Source: Kineosporia mesophila
GTDB lineage: Bacteria; Actinomycetota; Actinomycetes; Actinomycetales; Kineosporiaceae
Assembly: GCF_021129235.1 (NCBI RefSeq)
Contig: NZ_JAJOMA010000004.1
Coordinates: 1 to 64,000 of the forward strand
Direction of reading: 5' to 3'
DNA: 64,000 bases
Part shown: positions 36,723-44,823 of the stretch, piece by piece
Numbering within the stretch: position 1 is the first letter of the stretch
Layout of the letters: each line of letters begins with the position of its first letter
The notes under the pieces: generated by a model
Databases searched by the model: none
Told to the model about the DNA's origin: nothing
Seen by the model: only the letters and a program-made list of their open reading frames with translations
Translations under genes and position numbers: made by a program

Positions 36723-37187
36723 ATGCCAGCCCACCGCCCCGTGAGAGTTACCTGTCTAGTTGTCGCACTAGCACTTAGCGCCTGCGCAGGTGCGAGCGAT
36801 GGCGATCCGATGGCTGAACCTGGCTCAGCCGCTCAACTGGCAGCGGATGCCCCCTCGCCGTCCTCATCTGCCATCACCGATCCGCTGAGCTACTGCCGGG
36901 AATTAATTGATCACAACCAGACCGCACTGGCAGCAATGCAGACATTCATCGATGACCCAAGTGGTCAGTCCACAGACGTGATCGGCGTCAAGGCAGCACG
37001 GGCCACGCTGACCCGAGATGCTGAGACGGCACCAGCGCAACTGCGACCGGACCTCGAGAAGGAGGCCGCGGTCCTGGGAGACATCATCGAGGCGCTTGAC
37101 ACGGGCGTGAACCGGACGATCGAGACCGGCACATTCAGCAGTGCCTCCATACGGGTCCTTACCGGTTGCGAAGGCGCGGCCAGATGA
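36723..37187 (+). CDS. Small lipoprotein, unknown function
   Basis: 154 residues with a lipoprotein signal ending in LALSAC (Cys21), a Ser/Pro/Ala linker and a mostly helical domain with two further cysteines in the mature part, one near the middle and one close to the end. It should be anchored to the outer face of the membrane. It is transcribed alone after the sigma-factor pair and could be a target or sensor for it. No family recognised. Confidence 0.65.
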   Translation: MPAHRPVRVTCLVVALALSACAGASDGDPMAEPGSAAQLAADAPSPSSSAITDPLSYCRELIDHNQTALAAMQTFIDDPSGQSTDVIGVKAARATLTRDAETAPAQLRPDLEKEAAVLGDIIEALDTGVNRTIETGTFSSASIRVLTGCEGAAR

Positions 37188-37300
37188 CCCTCTTCGCAGC
37201 AGGTGTCGGAGCGATCGCTTCTTGACACCTAACGTGAAACCTGGGGCAGAAGGGCCCTGCCAGGTGTTGCGGTCGCTACATAGGTTGCCCGGGTTGCTCC

Positions 37301-37341
37301 ACGCCGGGACCCGGTCCCGGCGTGATGGCCGCCGGGCCATC
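37301..37341. terminator. Double hairpin between convergent units
   Basis: A 23-base perfect palindrome (11-bp arms, ACGCCGGGACC) is followed directly by a second stem GATGGCC/GGCCATC. It lies in the 340-base gap between the lipoprotein gene and the end of the leftward operon and may terminate both. A tandem GGTGGACTTTC-like repeat at about 37472-37490 is also present; nothing else is seen. Confidence 0.6.
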
Positions 37342-37527
37342 ACGTTGATCTCTCACAGTCCGAACTGGTGTGGGGGGTCATCGATCCGGGGTCTCTCTGA
37401 AAGCCCTGTTCCCCGTCCCGGTCTGCGGTTTTCTTCAGCCAAGATCTGCTGAGCGTGCTGGATCTCTGGGTCGGTGGACTTTCGGTGGACTGAGGCAGAC
37501 CCGCTCCGATCTCGGTAAGCCGTTTGG

Positions 37528-38709
37528 TCACGCGGACTGATTGCCTGATGGCGATGTCGGGTTCCCTGGCCACGATGGTTCGTCCGGCGGCTTCGGGAGC
37601 GACGGACGCACCCTGCTCGGAGGCGAGATGCGCAGGGATCGGGATGCTGGAACCGGATCCCGATCAGGTTCCGGTGGGGGTGAGGAAGGCGTGGTCACGG
37701 TAGCCCGGGCCAAGTGCCATCGTGTTGCTTGTGTTGCGCTCATACGACCGATCTGAGCTCGGCGTCGGCCGACGAGGGCGGCGACGCCCGAAATCAGATT
37801 CGTCCGGGTGCTCCAGCCGAGTGTCTGGGCGGCTCTCGTGGGGTCGAGCTGCATGCGCGGAATGTCGCCGGCCCGGACCTGGCTCGGACGGGTTTGGGTA
37901 CGTGGGACAAGGTTGACGACGAGCTGCTGCAGGGTCTGGATGCTGGTTTCGATGCCGCTACCGATATTGACCCGGCCGGCCGGAGTAGTGCTGGCTGCCG
38001 CGACAAATGCTGCGGTGACGTCGTCGATGTGGACGAAGTCGCGGGTCGCGGTGCCTGCACCGTTGATCCGGATCGCGTTCCCGGAGAGCGCTTCGGCGAC
38101 GAACCGGTCGATGACGGCGTGCTGGTTCCCGGCTCCGTAGACGTTCCCGAGGATCAAGGTGGTCACTTTGAGGCCACGCTCGACCGCGAACCAGTCGAGA
38201 TACTCCACAGCCGCGGCCTTGCTGAGGCCGTAGGGGCTCATGGGCGCCAGACGGGCTGTCTCCGGTACAGGAAGCCGTTCCGGGCGTCCATAAATGGCAC
38301 AGGTAGCCGCGAAGATCAGGTGCGCCCCAACCTCAGCGGTGGCTTCGGCCACGAGGAGGCTGCCGCGAAGGTTCACGTCGGCGTCGTGGACGGGATAGGC
38401 CACGGAAACCGGGACTGAGGCCTGGGCGGCCAGGTGCATGACCACCTCGGGCTGGTACTGCATCATCGTGGCTCGGACGCCGCTGGAGCGGATGTCCTGC
38501 CGAACGGTCTGGCGATGGTTGCGCCAAAGCCTGGGTTGGGGTCCTGAGTCGGCGATGTCGAGTCCGACGACCTCGGCTCCCGCGTCGTTGAGTCGCTGGA
38601 CGAGGTGGCGGCCGATGCCTCCGGAGGATCCGGTGACCAAGATGCGGCGGCCTTGCAGACTGCTCGCAGAGGGCAGCACCCAGGGTGCGTCCAACGGGCG
38701 GTCGTTCAT
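37528..38709 (-). CDS. NAD-dependent sugar epimerase/dehydratase (extended SDR)
   Basis: 393 residues. The nucleotide-binding turn is LVTGSSGGIGRHLV near residue 25, and the active-site Tyr-Lys pair is in SPYGLSKAAAVEY. GNVYGAGN and TRDFVHIDDV are typical of nucleotide-sugar 4-epimerases and dehydratases. The C-terminal 60 residues are a Pro/Ser/Arg-rich tail not part of the fold. It is the last of seven overlapping genes and would make or modify an NDP-sugar for the glycosyltransferases upstream. The sugar cannot be told from the sequence. Confidence 0.85.
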   Translation of the reverse strand: MNDRPLDAPWVLPSASSLQGRRILVTGSSGGIGRHLVQRLNDAGAEVVGLDIADSGPQPRLWRNHRQTVRQDIRSSGVRATMMQYQPEVVMHLAAQASVPVSVAYPVHDADVNLRGSLLVAEATAEVGAHLIFAATCAIYGRPERLPVPETARLAPMSPYGLSKAAAVEYLDWFAVERGLKVTTLILGNVYGAGNQHAVIDRFVAEALSGNAIRINGAGTATRDFVHIDDVTAAFVAAASTTPAGRVNIGSGIETSIQTLQQLVVNLVPRTQTRPSQVRAGDIPRMQLDPTRAAQTLGWSTRTNLISGVAALVGRRRAQIGRMSATQATRWHLARATVTTPSSPPPEPDRDPVPASRSLRISPPSRVRPSLPKPPDEPSWPGNPTSPSGNQSA

Positions 38710-39365
38710 CGGATACCTGCCAGGTGCGCGGTGTCGTTGTGGCAGATCAGAGCCCAGCGCTGTCCAGCGCCGGGGCGCAGCCAGGACACCGGCTGCTGGC
38801 TCCAGGTGGTGAGGGCGGACTGGTGAGCGGCGAAACCGATGGGCAGGGTGGCGGTGCTGTCCAGGCCGCAGAACAGATGGTGGGCTGCGGTAACGGTCTC
38901 GCCGTGCCCGACCAGCAGCACCCGCTGACCGCGGTGACGTCCCAGCACGTCGCGAAGAATCTGGTGGACGCGTTTCTGGTGGTGATACCAGGACTCAGCG
39001 CCGGCGGCCACGGGCCGGTCCGGGTGCAGGCTCGGAGCGGCACCGAACAGGGCGACGACCTCGTCCCACGGGGAGCCGTCGGCTGAGCCGTAGTCGGGTT
39101 CGCGTAGGTCGTCCATCACGGTGGGCGCCAGGCCGGTGGTGATGGCGATCGCGTCGGCTGTCTGCCGGGCTCGCAAGATCGGGCTGGTGTACAGGGCGGT
39201 GTAGGGCGCGTGGGCGTGTTCGATGCCCAGGCGCTGGGCGAGACGTTCGGCCTGCTGGTGGCCGGTGGGCGTCAGGCCCCGGCAGCGGTTCGGTCCTTCG
39301 ATGGTCTGGTCGATGTTGCACCAGGCCTGCCCGTGGCGGGCGATGGTCAGTTCCCCGTTCTGCAT
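38706..39365 (-). CDS. Histidine phosphatase (phosphoglycerate-mutase-like)
   Basis: 219 residues. The phosphohistidine motif RHG is in TIARHGQAW near residue 10 and the second catalytic His in LLVGHGETVTAAHH. ATG 39365 has a strong AGGAGA site 6 bases upstream, and overlaps the glycosyltransferase end by 19 bases; its stop overlaps the epimerase start by 4. In this operon it may dephosphorylate a sugar-phosphate intermediate. True mutase activity is less likely, as the flanking motifs differ. Confidence 0.85.
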   Translation of the reverse strand: MQNGELTIARHGQAWCNIDQTIEGPNRCRGLTPTGHQQAERLAQRLGIEHAHAPYTALYTSPILRARQTADAIAITTGLAPTVMDDLREPDYGSADGSPWDEVVALFGAAPSLHPDRPVAAGAESWYHHQKRVHQILRDVLGRHRGQRVLLVGHGETVTAAHHLFCGLDSTATLPIGFAAHQSALTTWSQQPVSWLRPGAGQRWALICHNDTAHLAGIR

Positions 39366-40507
39366 GACGTTCTCCTGACGATCTCTCGGTAGAAGGACAA
39401 GCACGAAGCTGCGTGGGCAGCAGCCGTGAACTGCGGCGACCGCGCCTCGGCGGCCTCACATAGACGGCTGCGGTGCTTGCTGTCGAGGGCCAGACGGTCG
39501 AGCGTTGCGGCCAAGGCCGTGGGGTTGCCGGGTGGCACGGCGGTACCGGCGTCCTGTATTAGCTCGCGCATGTTGGCCACATCGGTCGCGATGATGGGGC
39601 GCCCGGCGACAAGGTAGTCAGCGATGGCGCCGGAGCCCTGGAACGTTGCGTGGGGCTGGTACGGGAAGAGCCCTGCGTGGCTATCGGCCACAAGGGCGGC
39701 CCGGGACGGGCCGTCCAGATAGTGCGGCAGGACGACGAATTCGGCAGCGCGCCCCAGGTGAACGGCCGTCCCGACGGCTGCCCGCAGGTCGGCCCCAGCT
39801 TGAGCTGGGTCGTCCCAGAACGGGCCGGCCAGTACGACCCGCAGCTGGGATCGGGTGAGGTTCAGAGCTTTGATCAGACCGGAAATGTCTTTCCAAGGCG
39901 CGGCATATCCGCTCAGGGTCAGCTTTGTAACGCCGGGGCGAGAATCGTGCAGCGCGGCGTCCAGGTGCGGGTTGCTTGAGGGGTTGACGTCGTCGGGAAT
40001 GGTGGTGGGCAGCGGGATCGTGCGCGAGGGCACGTCGGTGGTGTCGGGCAGGTGCGTGCTGAGGATGCGACGTCCGTAGTCTCCGAAGTACACCAACGCG
40101 TCGGCCGTGGCGAACGTCTGGTCCACGGACGCCCTGAGTTGGGTATTCGGGCGATGCGTCGTGAACAAGGTGGGGTCGAGGGCGTGCACGTGGATCACCA
40201 CGGGTACGTCACCGGTCCGGTGCTGGTGGTGCCAGATCATCGGCAGGAGCTGCTCGATCTCGAGGTTGCCGAAGTGCAGGCTGACCACGTCGTACGCGCT
40301 GGGCTCGGCCTGGATGGCGAGGTGGCTAGCGTCGGCCAGCATGCGCTCAACCGTGAGGAACTGCCCTTCCTTCTCGTCGTAGGGCACCCCGGCTGATCCG
40401 AGCCGATCGACGTGAACTCCCAGGCGGCGCAGGTGGATGGCCAGGACGTCCAGGTAGGGCGGGAGACTTCCTTCAGCGTGCTCGGGGCCGACCAGCAACA
40501 CCTTCAC
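39347..40507 (-). CDS. Glycosyltransferase, GT-B fold
   Basis: 386 residues from GTG 40507, which overlaps the stop of the preceding gene. The N-terminal lobe starts VKVLLVGPEHAEGSLPPYL; the C-terminal lobe has LTLSGYAAPWKDISGLIKAL and GSGAIADYLVAGRPIIATDV, the usual donor-binding region of GT4-like enzymes. It should transfer a sugar from an NDP-sugar donor to a small-molecule or lipid acceptor, in the cytoplasm, since no signal sequence is visible. Confidence 0.8.
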   Translation of the reverse strand: MKVLLVGPEHAEGSLPPYLDVLAIHLRRLGVHVDRLGSAGVPYDEKEGQFLTVERMLADASHLAIQAEPSAYDVVSLHFGNLEIEQLLPMIWHHQHRTGDVPVVIHVHALDPTLFTTHRPNTQLRASVDQTFATADALVYFGDYGRRILSTHLPDTTDVPSRTIPLPTTIPDDVNPSSNPHLDAALHDSRPGVTKLTLSGYAAPWKDISGLIKALNLTRSQLRVVLAGPFWDDPAQAGADLRAAVGTAVHLGRAAEFVVLPHYLDGPSRAALVADSHAGLFPYQPHATFQGSGAIADYLVAGRPIIATDVANMRELIQDAGTAVPPGNPTALAATLDRLALDSKHRSRLCEAAEARSPQFTAAAHAASCLSFYREIVRRTSCRTGN

Positions 40508-41646
40508 CCGCTCACCGCCGGGCTGAGCAAGTCCTGGTAGGCCCGGATCGTGGCGGCGGCGTTGTGCTCCCACCGGAAGGTGGAGGGCAGGGCGCCCTGC
40601 AGAGTCGGGCGCCGTCCGAGCAACTCCAGCAGGTCGCCTTCGTCCCGCCACCGGTAACCGGTGCTGGCGTGGGTCACGAGCTCGGAGCCCGCGGCCAGGT
40701 CCGCCGGGATCAGGGCCGGGGTGCCGCAGGCCAGGGCCTCGGCGATAGCCAGGCCGTAGCCCTCCCAGCGGGAGGTGCTCAGCAGATAATCAGCGCGTCG
40801 GTACACCGCGGGCAGGTCGTCGGTGCCGAAGTCCTGGCACACCAGCACGTTTCTCGGGAGATCGACCGGGTACTGCACGATCCCGTGCCCCAGAACGATC
40901 AGCAGTCGCACCGACTCCCCGAACCCCGTGGCCAGGCGCTGCAGACGGTCGAATCCCTTCATCTGCGTGAGCTTTCCGACCCACACCAGACGTAGCAGAC
41001 CGTCGTCAGCGCTGTTGTTGAAGTACTCGCTCCAGGCCGGGGCCGAGGTAATGAGCTCGGGCAGGGACTGGCGTGCGATGACCGCTCCGCTCCGGTCGAG
41101 CTCGACGGCCCAGCCGGACTCCGGGCGTGTGAGCCCGCTAGCAGTGAAACGGTCCCTATCGACGCCGTTTGCAATGACAGCCGGCCGGTCGATGCCGTAG
41201 GCAGCGGCCAGGTCATCGGCCGCGAACCGGCTGACAGCCACTACCTGATCGGCCCGATGGCACAGCTGCTGCTCCTCGGCCGCCAGCTCGACGGCGTTCA
41301 TCGTCGCCGCAGACAGGTCCCCGCGCACCAGCACCGGGGCCCGGGTGCTGCGCGGGCGTTCCAGATAGGTGAGCAGTTCGGCTTCCCAGGTCGAGCACTC
41401 CACGACGTCCGCGGCGACCTGATCGAGAGCCCTAGCGGCGGCTACCCGGTGCGCTGCCAGGTTGTTGGTGCGCGGCAGCGTCACCACCCTCACGCCCTCA
41501 CGCTGCACCGGGTACGGGGTCTCCTGGGTGATCAGGATGACATCGAGCCCAGCCTTCACGAGCTCCTCGGCCAGGGCCAGGTAGAGCGTGCAGATCCCGC
41601 CGCGCACGACCTGGTGAAGATCCCGGTGGACCAGTGCAACCCTCAC
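40504..41646 (-). CDS. Glycosyltransferase family 4 protein
   Basis: 380-residue GT4 enzyme. The N-terminal lobe begins MRVALVHRDLHQVVRGGICT, the middle has VAVSRFAADDLAAAYG and VIANGVDRDRF, and the C-terminal lobe carries LSTSRWEGYGLAIAEALACG with the conserved ExxxxxxxE donor-binding pattern. The GTG start overlaps the APH-like gene's stop by 4 bases. It likely adds a second sugar to the product of this operon. Confidence 0.88.
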   Translation of the reverse strand: MRVALVHRDLHQVVRGGICTLYLALAEELVKAGLDVILITQETPYPVQREGVRVVTLPRTNNLAAHRVAAARALDQVAADVVECSTWEAELLTYLERPRSTRAPVLVRGDLSAATMNAVELAAEEQQLCHRADQVVAVSRFAADDLAAAYGIDRPAVIANGVDRDRFTASGLTRPESGWAVELDRSGAVIARQSLPELITSAPAWSEYFNNSADDGLLRLVWVGKLTQMKGFDRLQRLATGFGESVRLLIVLGHGIVQYPVDLPRNVLVCQDFGTDDLPAVYRRADYLLSTSRWEGYGLAIAEALACGTPALIPADLAAGSELVTHASTGYRWRDEGDLLELLGRRPTLQGALPSTFRWEHNAAATIRAYQDLLSPAVSG

Positions 41647-42551
41647 GACAGCTCCCCGGCCAGATCATCGGCCAGGGCACCAACGCGGCCCCGCACATCC
41701 GCCCAGGTCCGCGTCAAGTACGCCAGCCGCTCGGCACGCACCGGCCCGGCGGGAATCTCTCGGTGGGTACGCAGCTCTCGGGTGCATATCGTCGACACGT
41801 TGCACCAGAACCCTGCCTGCGCGATCGGCTCGTCTCCCACCAGCTGCTCGATGCGCTGACGCACAGTCGGGATGCGGCCGAGCAGGAGCCACAGCACGGC
41901 GGCATCCAGGCCCGGCAGGAAGAGCCCGGCGAACTCCCAGTCCAGGACCCCACTGAGCCCCGCGCCCGGCGCGCTGAGCACGTTGCCGGGCAGCAGATCG
42001 CCGTGGGCCAGACGCATGGGACCGGCGGCCTTGGCCAGGACGTTCAGCGCCGCCTGGTCGCGTTCGTTCAGGATCTGATAAGCCCGGTAGCGGGTGAACC
42101 GGTCCGGGTAGTTCCACACGACAGGAAAGGCACCGGCAGGCGCTGACCACGTTCGCAGGTCGTCGGCAGCCTCTAGCAGTGCTCCGACCTGTTCGACGCT
42201 GAGGTCGTCCGGGTAGCGATCGTGAGAGATCGGTGTGCCGAGCAGCCGGGTCATCACCAGGACCGCGGCATCGGGGTCTGCGGTCACCAGGCGGGGTGCG
42301 GGCACCGGCGGGGGGTGCTCCTCGAAGACTCGGTAAGCGGTGATCTCCTGCGCGAACTTGGCCTGCCAGAAAGGACTATCGTCCAGGAGCACCTTGACCA
42401 CGACAGGCTGGTCCCCGGTTTCCGCAGCCAAAAGCGCGGCCTTGCCATTGCGGTGGATGAGCAGGTCCGGCCCGTCAGCCAAGACCAGGTCACATTCGAG
42501 GTCGGTGGTAGCGGAGCGGACTCGCTCGAGCCAGGTGCCGGGCACGTTCAC
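41643..42551 (-). CDS. Aminoglycoside-phosphotransferase-fold small-molecule kinase
   Basis: 302 residues. The catalytic loop is LAHGDLLPGNVL (HxDxxxxN with Gly) near residue 180-190, followed by the metal-binding VLDWEFAG. The N-terminal ATP lobe contains VVVKVLLDDSPFW. The family phosphorylates sugars, choline, antibiotics or similar hydroxyls. Placed between two glycosyltransferase genes with 4-base overlaps, it may activate a sugar, phosphorylate the product or give self-protection against it. No resistance subclass can be assigned. Confidence 0.85.
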   Translation of the reverse strand: MNVPGTWLERVRSATTDLECDLVLADGPDLLIHRNGKAALLAAETGDQPVVVKVLLDDSPFWQAKFAQEITAYRVFEEHPPPVPAPRLVTADPDAAVLVMTRLLGTPISHDRYPDDLSVEQVGALLEAADDLRTWSAPAGAFPVVWNYPDRFTRYRAYQILNERDQAALNVLAKAAGPMRLAHGDLLPGNVLSAPGAGLSGVLDWEFAGLFLPGLDAAVLWLLLGRIPTVRQRIEQLVGDEPIAQAGFWCNVSTICTRELRTHREIPAGPVRAERLAYLTRTWADVRGRVGALADDLAGELS

Positions 42552-43513
42552 CAGATGACCTCCTCATGGTGGAGGGCGGGGCTGGTGGCCGGGTCGGCTA
42601 CCAGGGCCAGCTGCTTTTTGGTCTCCTCACGAGGCAGGTCCCCGTTGATGGAGGCGGCGATCAGCCGCAGCGTCCGCTCGTAGTAGTACATGTCCGTCGG
42701 CAGGCCGGCACTCAAGCGGGCCTCCAGGACCTCGTACATCCGAAAGAACATCTCCCGGTGCACGCCAGCCACACTCGTGGGGTCCACGGGCCAGCGCTGG
42801 TGCAGGAGACGCTGTCCGTGTTCGAACTTTCGTGACCCGGCGATCGTCCTGGCGGCGTCGCCGGTCATCGACGTCGCCGCGGCGATGCGGTGATAGACGG
42901 TGGTCGGCGTGTTGAGGTGTTTCATGTGCCAGCCGTGCCCGTTGACCAGGCCGAGCCACAGCGCGTAGTCCTCCTGCAGGACGTTGCCCGGGTTGAGGGC
43001 CGCGTCGTGCGGGTCGAACCGGCGGGTGACGACGGAGATCACCGGTGTCAGGTTGGTGACGGCCAGAAGATCCGGGTTGAACGCGTGATCGAAGCGGTGC
43101 CGGGACGGCACTACCTGCCCAGGTTCGGCCGGGGCGTGCGCCACCAGGCATGTTGTGTAGACCGCGTCGACGCCCTCCTCACCAAGCCCTCTCAGAGCAG
43201 TGCGCAGGTGATGAGGCAACCAGACGTCATCATCATCCAGGAACGCCACGTACTCACCCTCGGTCGCGGCGATGCCGACCTTCCGGGCCGCAGATAGACC
43301 CAGATTCACGCTCAGGTTGATCAGGCGGATCGTCGCCGACGTTCGCTGCCTGGCCTCCTGCACGACAGCGCTCACGTCGCTGCCGCCGTCGTTGATCAGG
43401 ACGATCTCGTGACCGTCCACGTCCTGGGCGCCGGCGCTGTCCAACGCGCGGCGTAGGCCTTCCGGCCGGTTGTACGTCGTGATAACCGTACTCACCGTTG
43501 CCTGCGCACTCAT
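42548..43513 (-). CDS. Glycosyltransferase family 2 protein
   Basis: 321 residues. The GT-A start TVSTVITTYNRPEGLRRALD and the metal-binding aspartates in VAFLDDDDVWLPHHL near residue 95 are clear. No membrane helix is seen, so it acts on a soluble or loosely bound acceptor. Fourth-codon overlaps with both neighbours tie it to the seven-gene operon. Confidence 0.9.
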   Translation of the reverse strand: MSAQATVSTVITTYNRPEGLRRALDSAGAQDVDGHEIVLINDGGSDVSAVVQEARQRTSATIRLINLSVNLGLSAARKVGIAATEGEYVAFLDDDDVWLPHHLRTALRGLGEEGVDAVYTTCLVAHAPAEPGQVVPSRHRFDHAFNPDLLAVTNLTPVISVVTRRFDPHDAALNPGNVLQEDYALWLGLVNGHGWHMKHLNTPTTVYHRIAAATSMTGDAARTIAGSRKFEHGQRLLHQRWPVDPTSVAGVHREMFFRMYEVLEARLSAGLPTDMYYYERTLRLIAASINGDLPREETKKQLALVADPATSPALHHEEVIW

Positions 43514-44544
43514 GAAGCCTTCTCCCTCAGGAAGTGGAGCAGCGGTGCGGGGTCGCCCGCGTGCTGATACCGCATGCTGGAGGCCGTGGCGGCCAGCTGG
43601 CCGGTCAGCCTGACGCCGTCTCTGGCGAAAGTCATTGCGTCACGGTGACTGCTGGCAATGAATCGCTCGCTGAGCCGACCCTCCGTCAGCCAGTCCAGCC
43701 GCAGATGATCCGCCAGTGCCCCGGCCGAGCTGACGGCACCAACTTCGCTGACCACAGGTGCTTCACCATCAGCGGCCGACAGGTAGGACGGAAAGACCAG
43801 AGCAATTCGCAAGTTCTTCAGTGGCAGCAGGACGGGGTTCGCTTGCTGAAATCTGGAAAAGGTGAAGTAGACAGCGTCATCCGCCCGATAACGCTCTGAG
43901 GGCGGAATCCGCCGCCAATGATCGACATCGAAGTCGTTGAAGTCCCAAGGTTCTGGAAGTCGGTCCCACAGATCCACCACTGTCCCGGCCTTGACCGGGA
44001 TTGGGGTCGGCAAAGACGTTGCTAAAAGACCTCGCTCACGATCGCGCAGCAGAATAAGGTGGTCGTTCGACAACCATCGCCATCCGTGATCGAGGACGCA
44101 CCGCAGGGCCAAGGTCGTCTTCCCACCGCGCTTATCCGCGGCGAACACGATCACCTGCTCATCGTTGTAGACCGCCGAGGCATGAACCATTGTGTACCCG
44201 GCCGTCTCGCACGACTCCAGGAACACCTCACGCACCAGCTTCCGGGTTGTTACGGCCAGGCTGAAGGCAGACTCCGACCGTAGTCTCACTGACCGATGAC
44301 GACGGTCCAGATCAACCCCGACACCGAATCCAGTGTGAATCGTAGCCCCGTCCGCAGGCGCCGCCTCGGCGGTGAACGTCCACGACGGGGCCTGGTCAAC
44401 GGTGGCGAGCGGATAGAACTCAGCCACCGTCTCCAGCACCAGCTTCACCCGAGAACGAACGGCGACGACGGCATCGCCCAAGCGCACCCGCACCGTGACC
44501 TCATCCGCGAACCTCATGCCACCGCCACCTTGCGCATCAAGCAT
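43510..44544 (-). CDS. HprK-like kinase-fold protein
   Basis: 344 residues from ATG 44544, which has GGAGGAG 9 bases upstream; the open frame runs further but into the intergenic promoter region. Near residue 130-150 are YTMVHASAVYNDEQVIVFAA and the P-loop ADKRGGKTTLA, then WRWLSNDHLILL, the layout of HPr-kinase-related proteins. Such proteins occur in biosynthetic clusters (for example with lasso-peptide or other RiPP genes) and phosphorylate Ser or a small molecule. No HPr protein or precursor peptide gene is seen nearby. It is the first gene of the operon. Confidence 0.78.
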   Translation of the reverse strand: MLDAQGGGGMRFADEVTVRVRLGDAVVAVRSRVKLVLETVAEFYPLATVDQAPSWTFTAEAAPADGATIHTGFGVGVDLDRRHRSVRLRSESAFSLAVTTRKLVREVFLESCETAGYTMVHASAVYNDEQVIVFAADKRGGKTTLALRCVLDHGWRWLSNDHLILLRDRERGLLATSLPTPIPVKAGTVVDLWDRLPEPWDFNDFDVDHWRRIPPSERYRADDAVYFTFSRFQQANPVLLPLKNLRIALVFPSYLSAADGEAPVVSEVGAVSSAGALADHLRLDWLTEGRLSERFIASSHRDAMTFARDGVRLTGQLAATASSMRYQHAGDPAPLLHFLREKAS

Positions 44545-44811
44545 CGAACGTGCTCCTCCCCGTGTGTCCAACCCTCGTGTCAGGACTCGCGTCAAGCCGT
44601 TCACGACTTCGCTTACGGACCTCGCCACAACCAAATAACCGATCAGGCCCCCCGTGCGCAGCAGATCTCTGCCGTGAGACGCGAAAGCTTCAACTGTGCA
44701 GGCATTGACGCGGTACCGATCGAGCTGAACTGCCCAGTTCGCCGGTAGAGACAAGTCAATGCCAAGAGCTGCCCGGGGAGCTAGAGTTGAAAGCGCGGTA
44801 GGGCGTTTATC

Positions 44812-44823
44812 CGGTTTAAACCG
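44812..44823. promoter_or_regulatory. 12-bp palindrome touching the regulator start
   Basis: CGGTTTAAACCG, a perfect palindrome ending at the base before ATG 44824. Being between the divergent operon and the XRE/TPR gene, it may be an autoregulatory operator. Confidence 0.45.
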
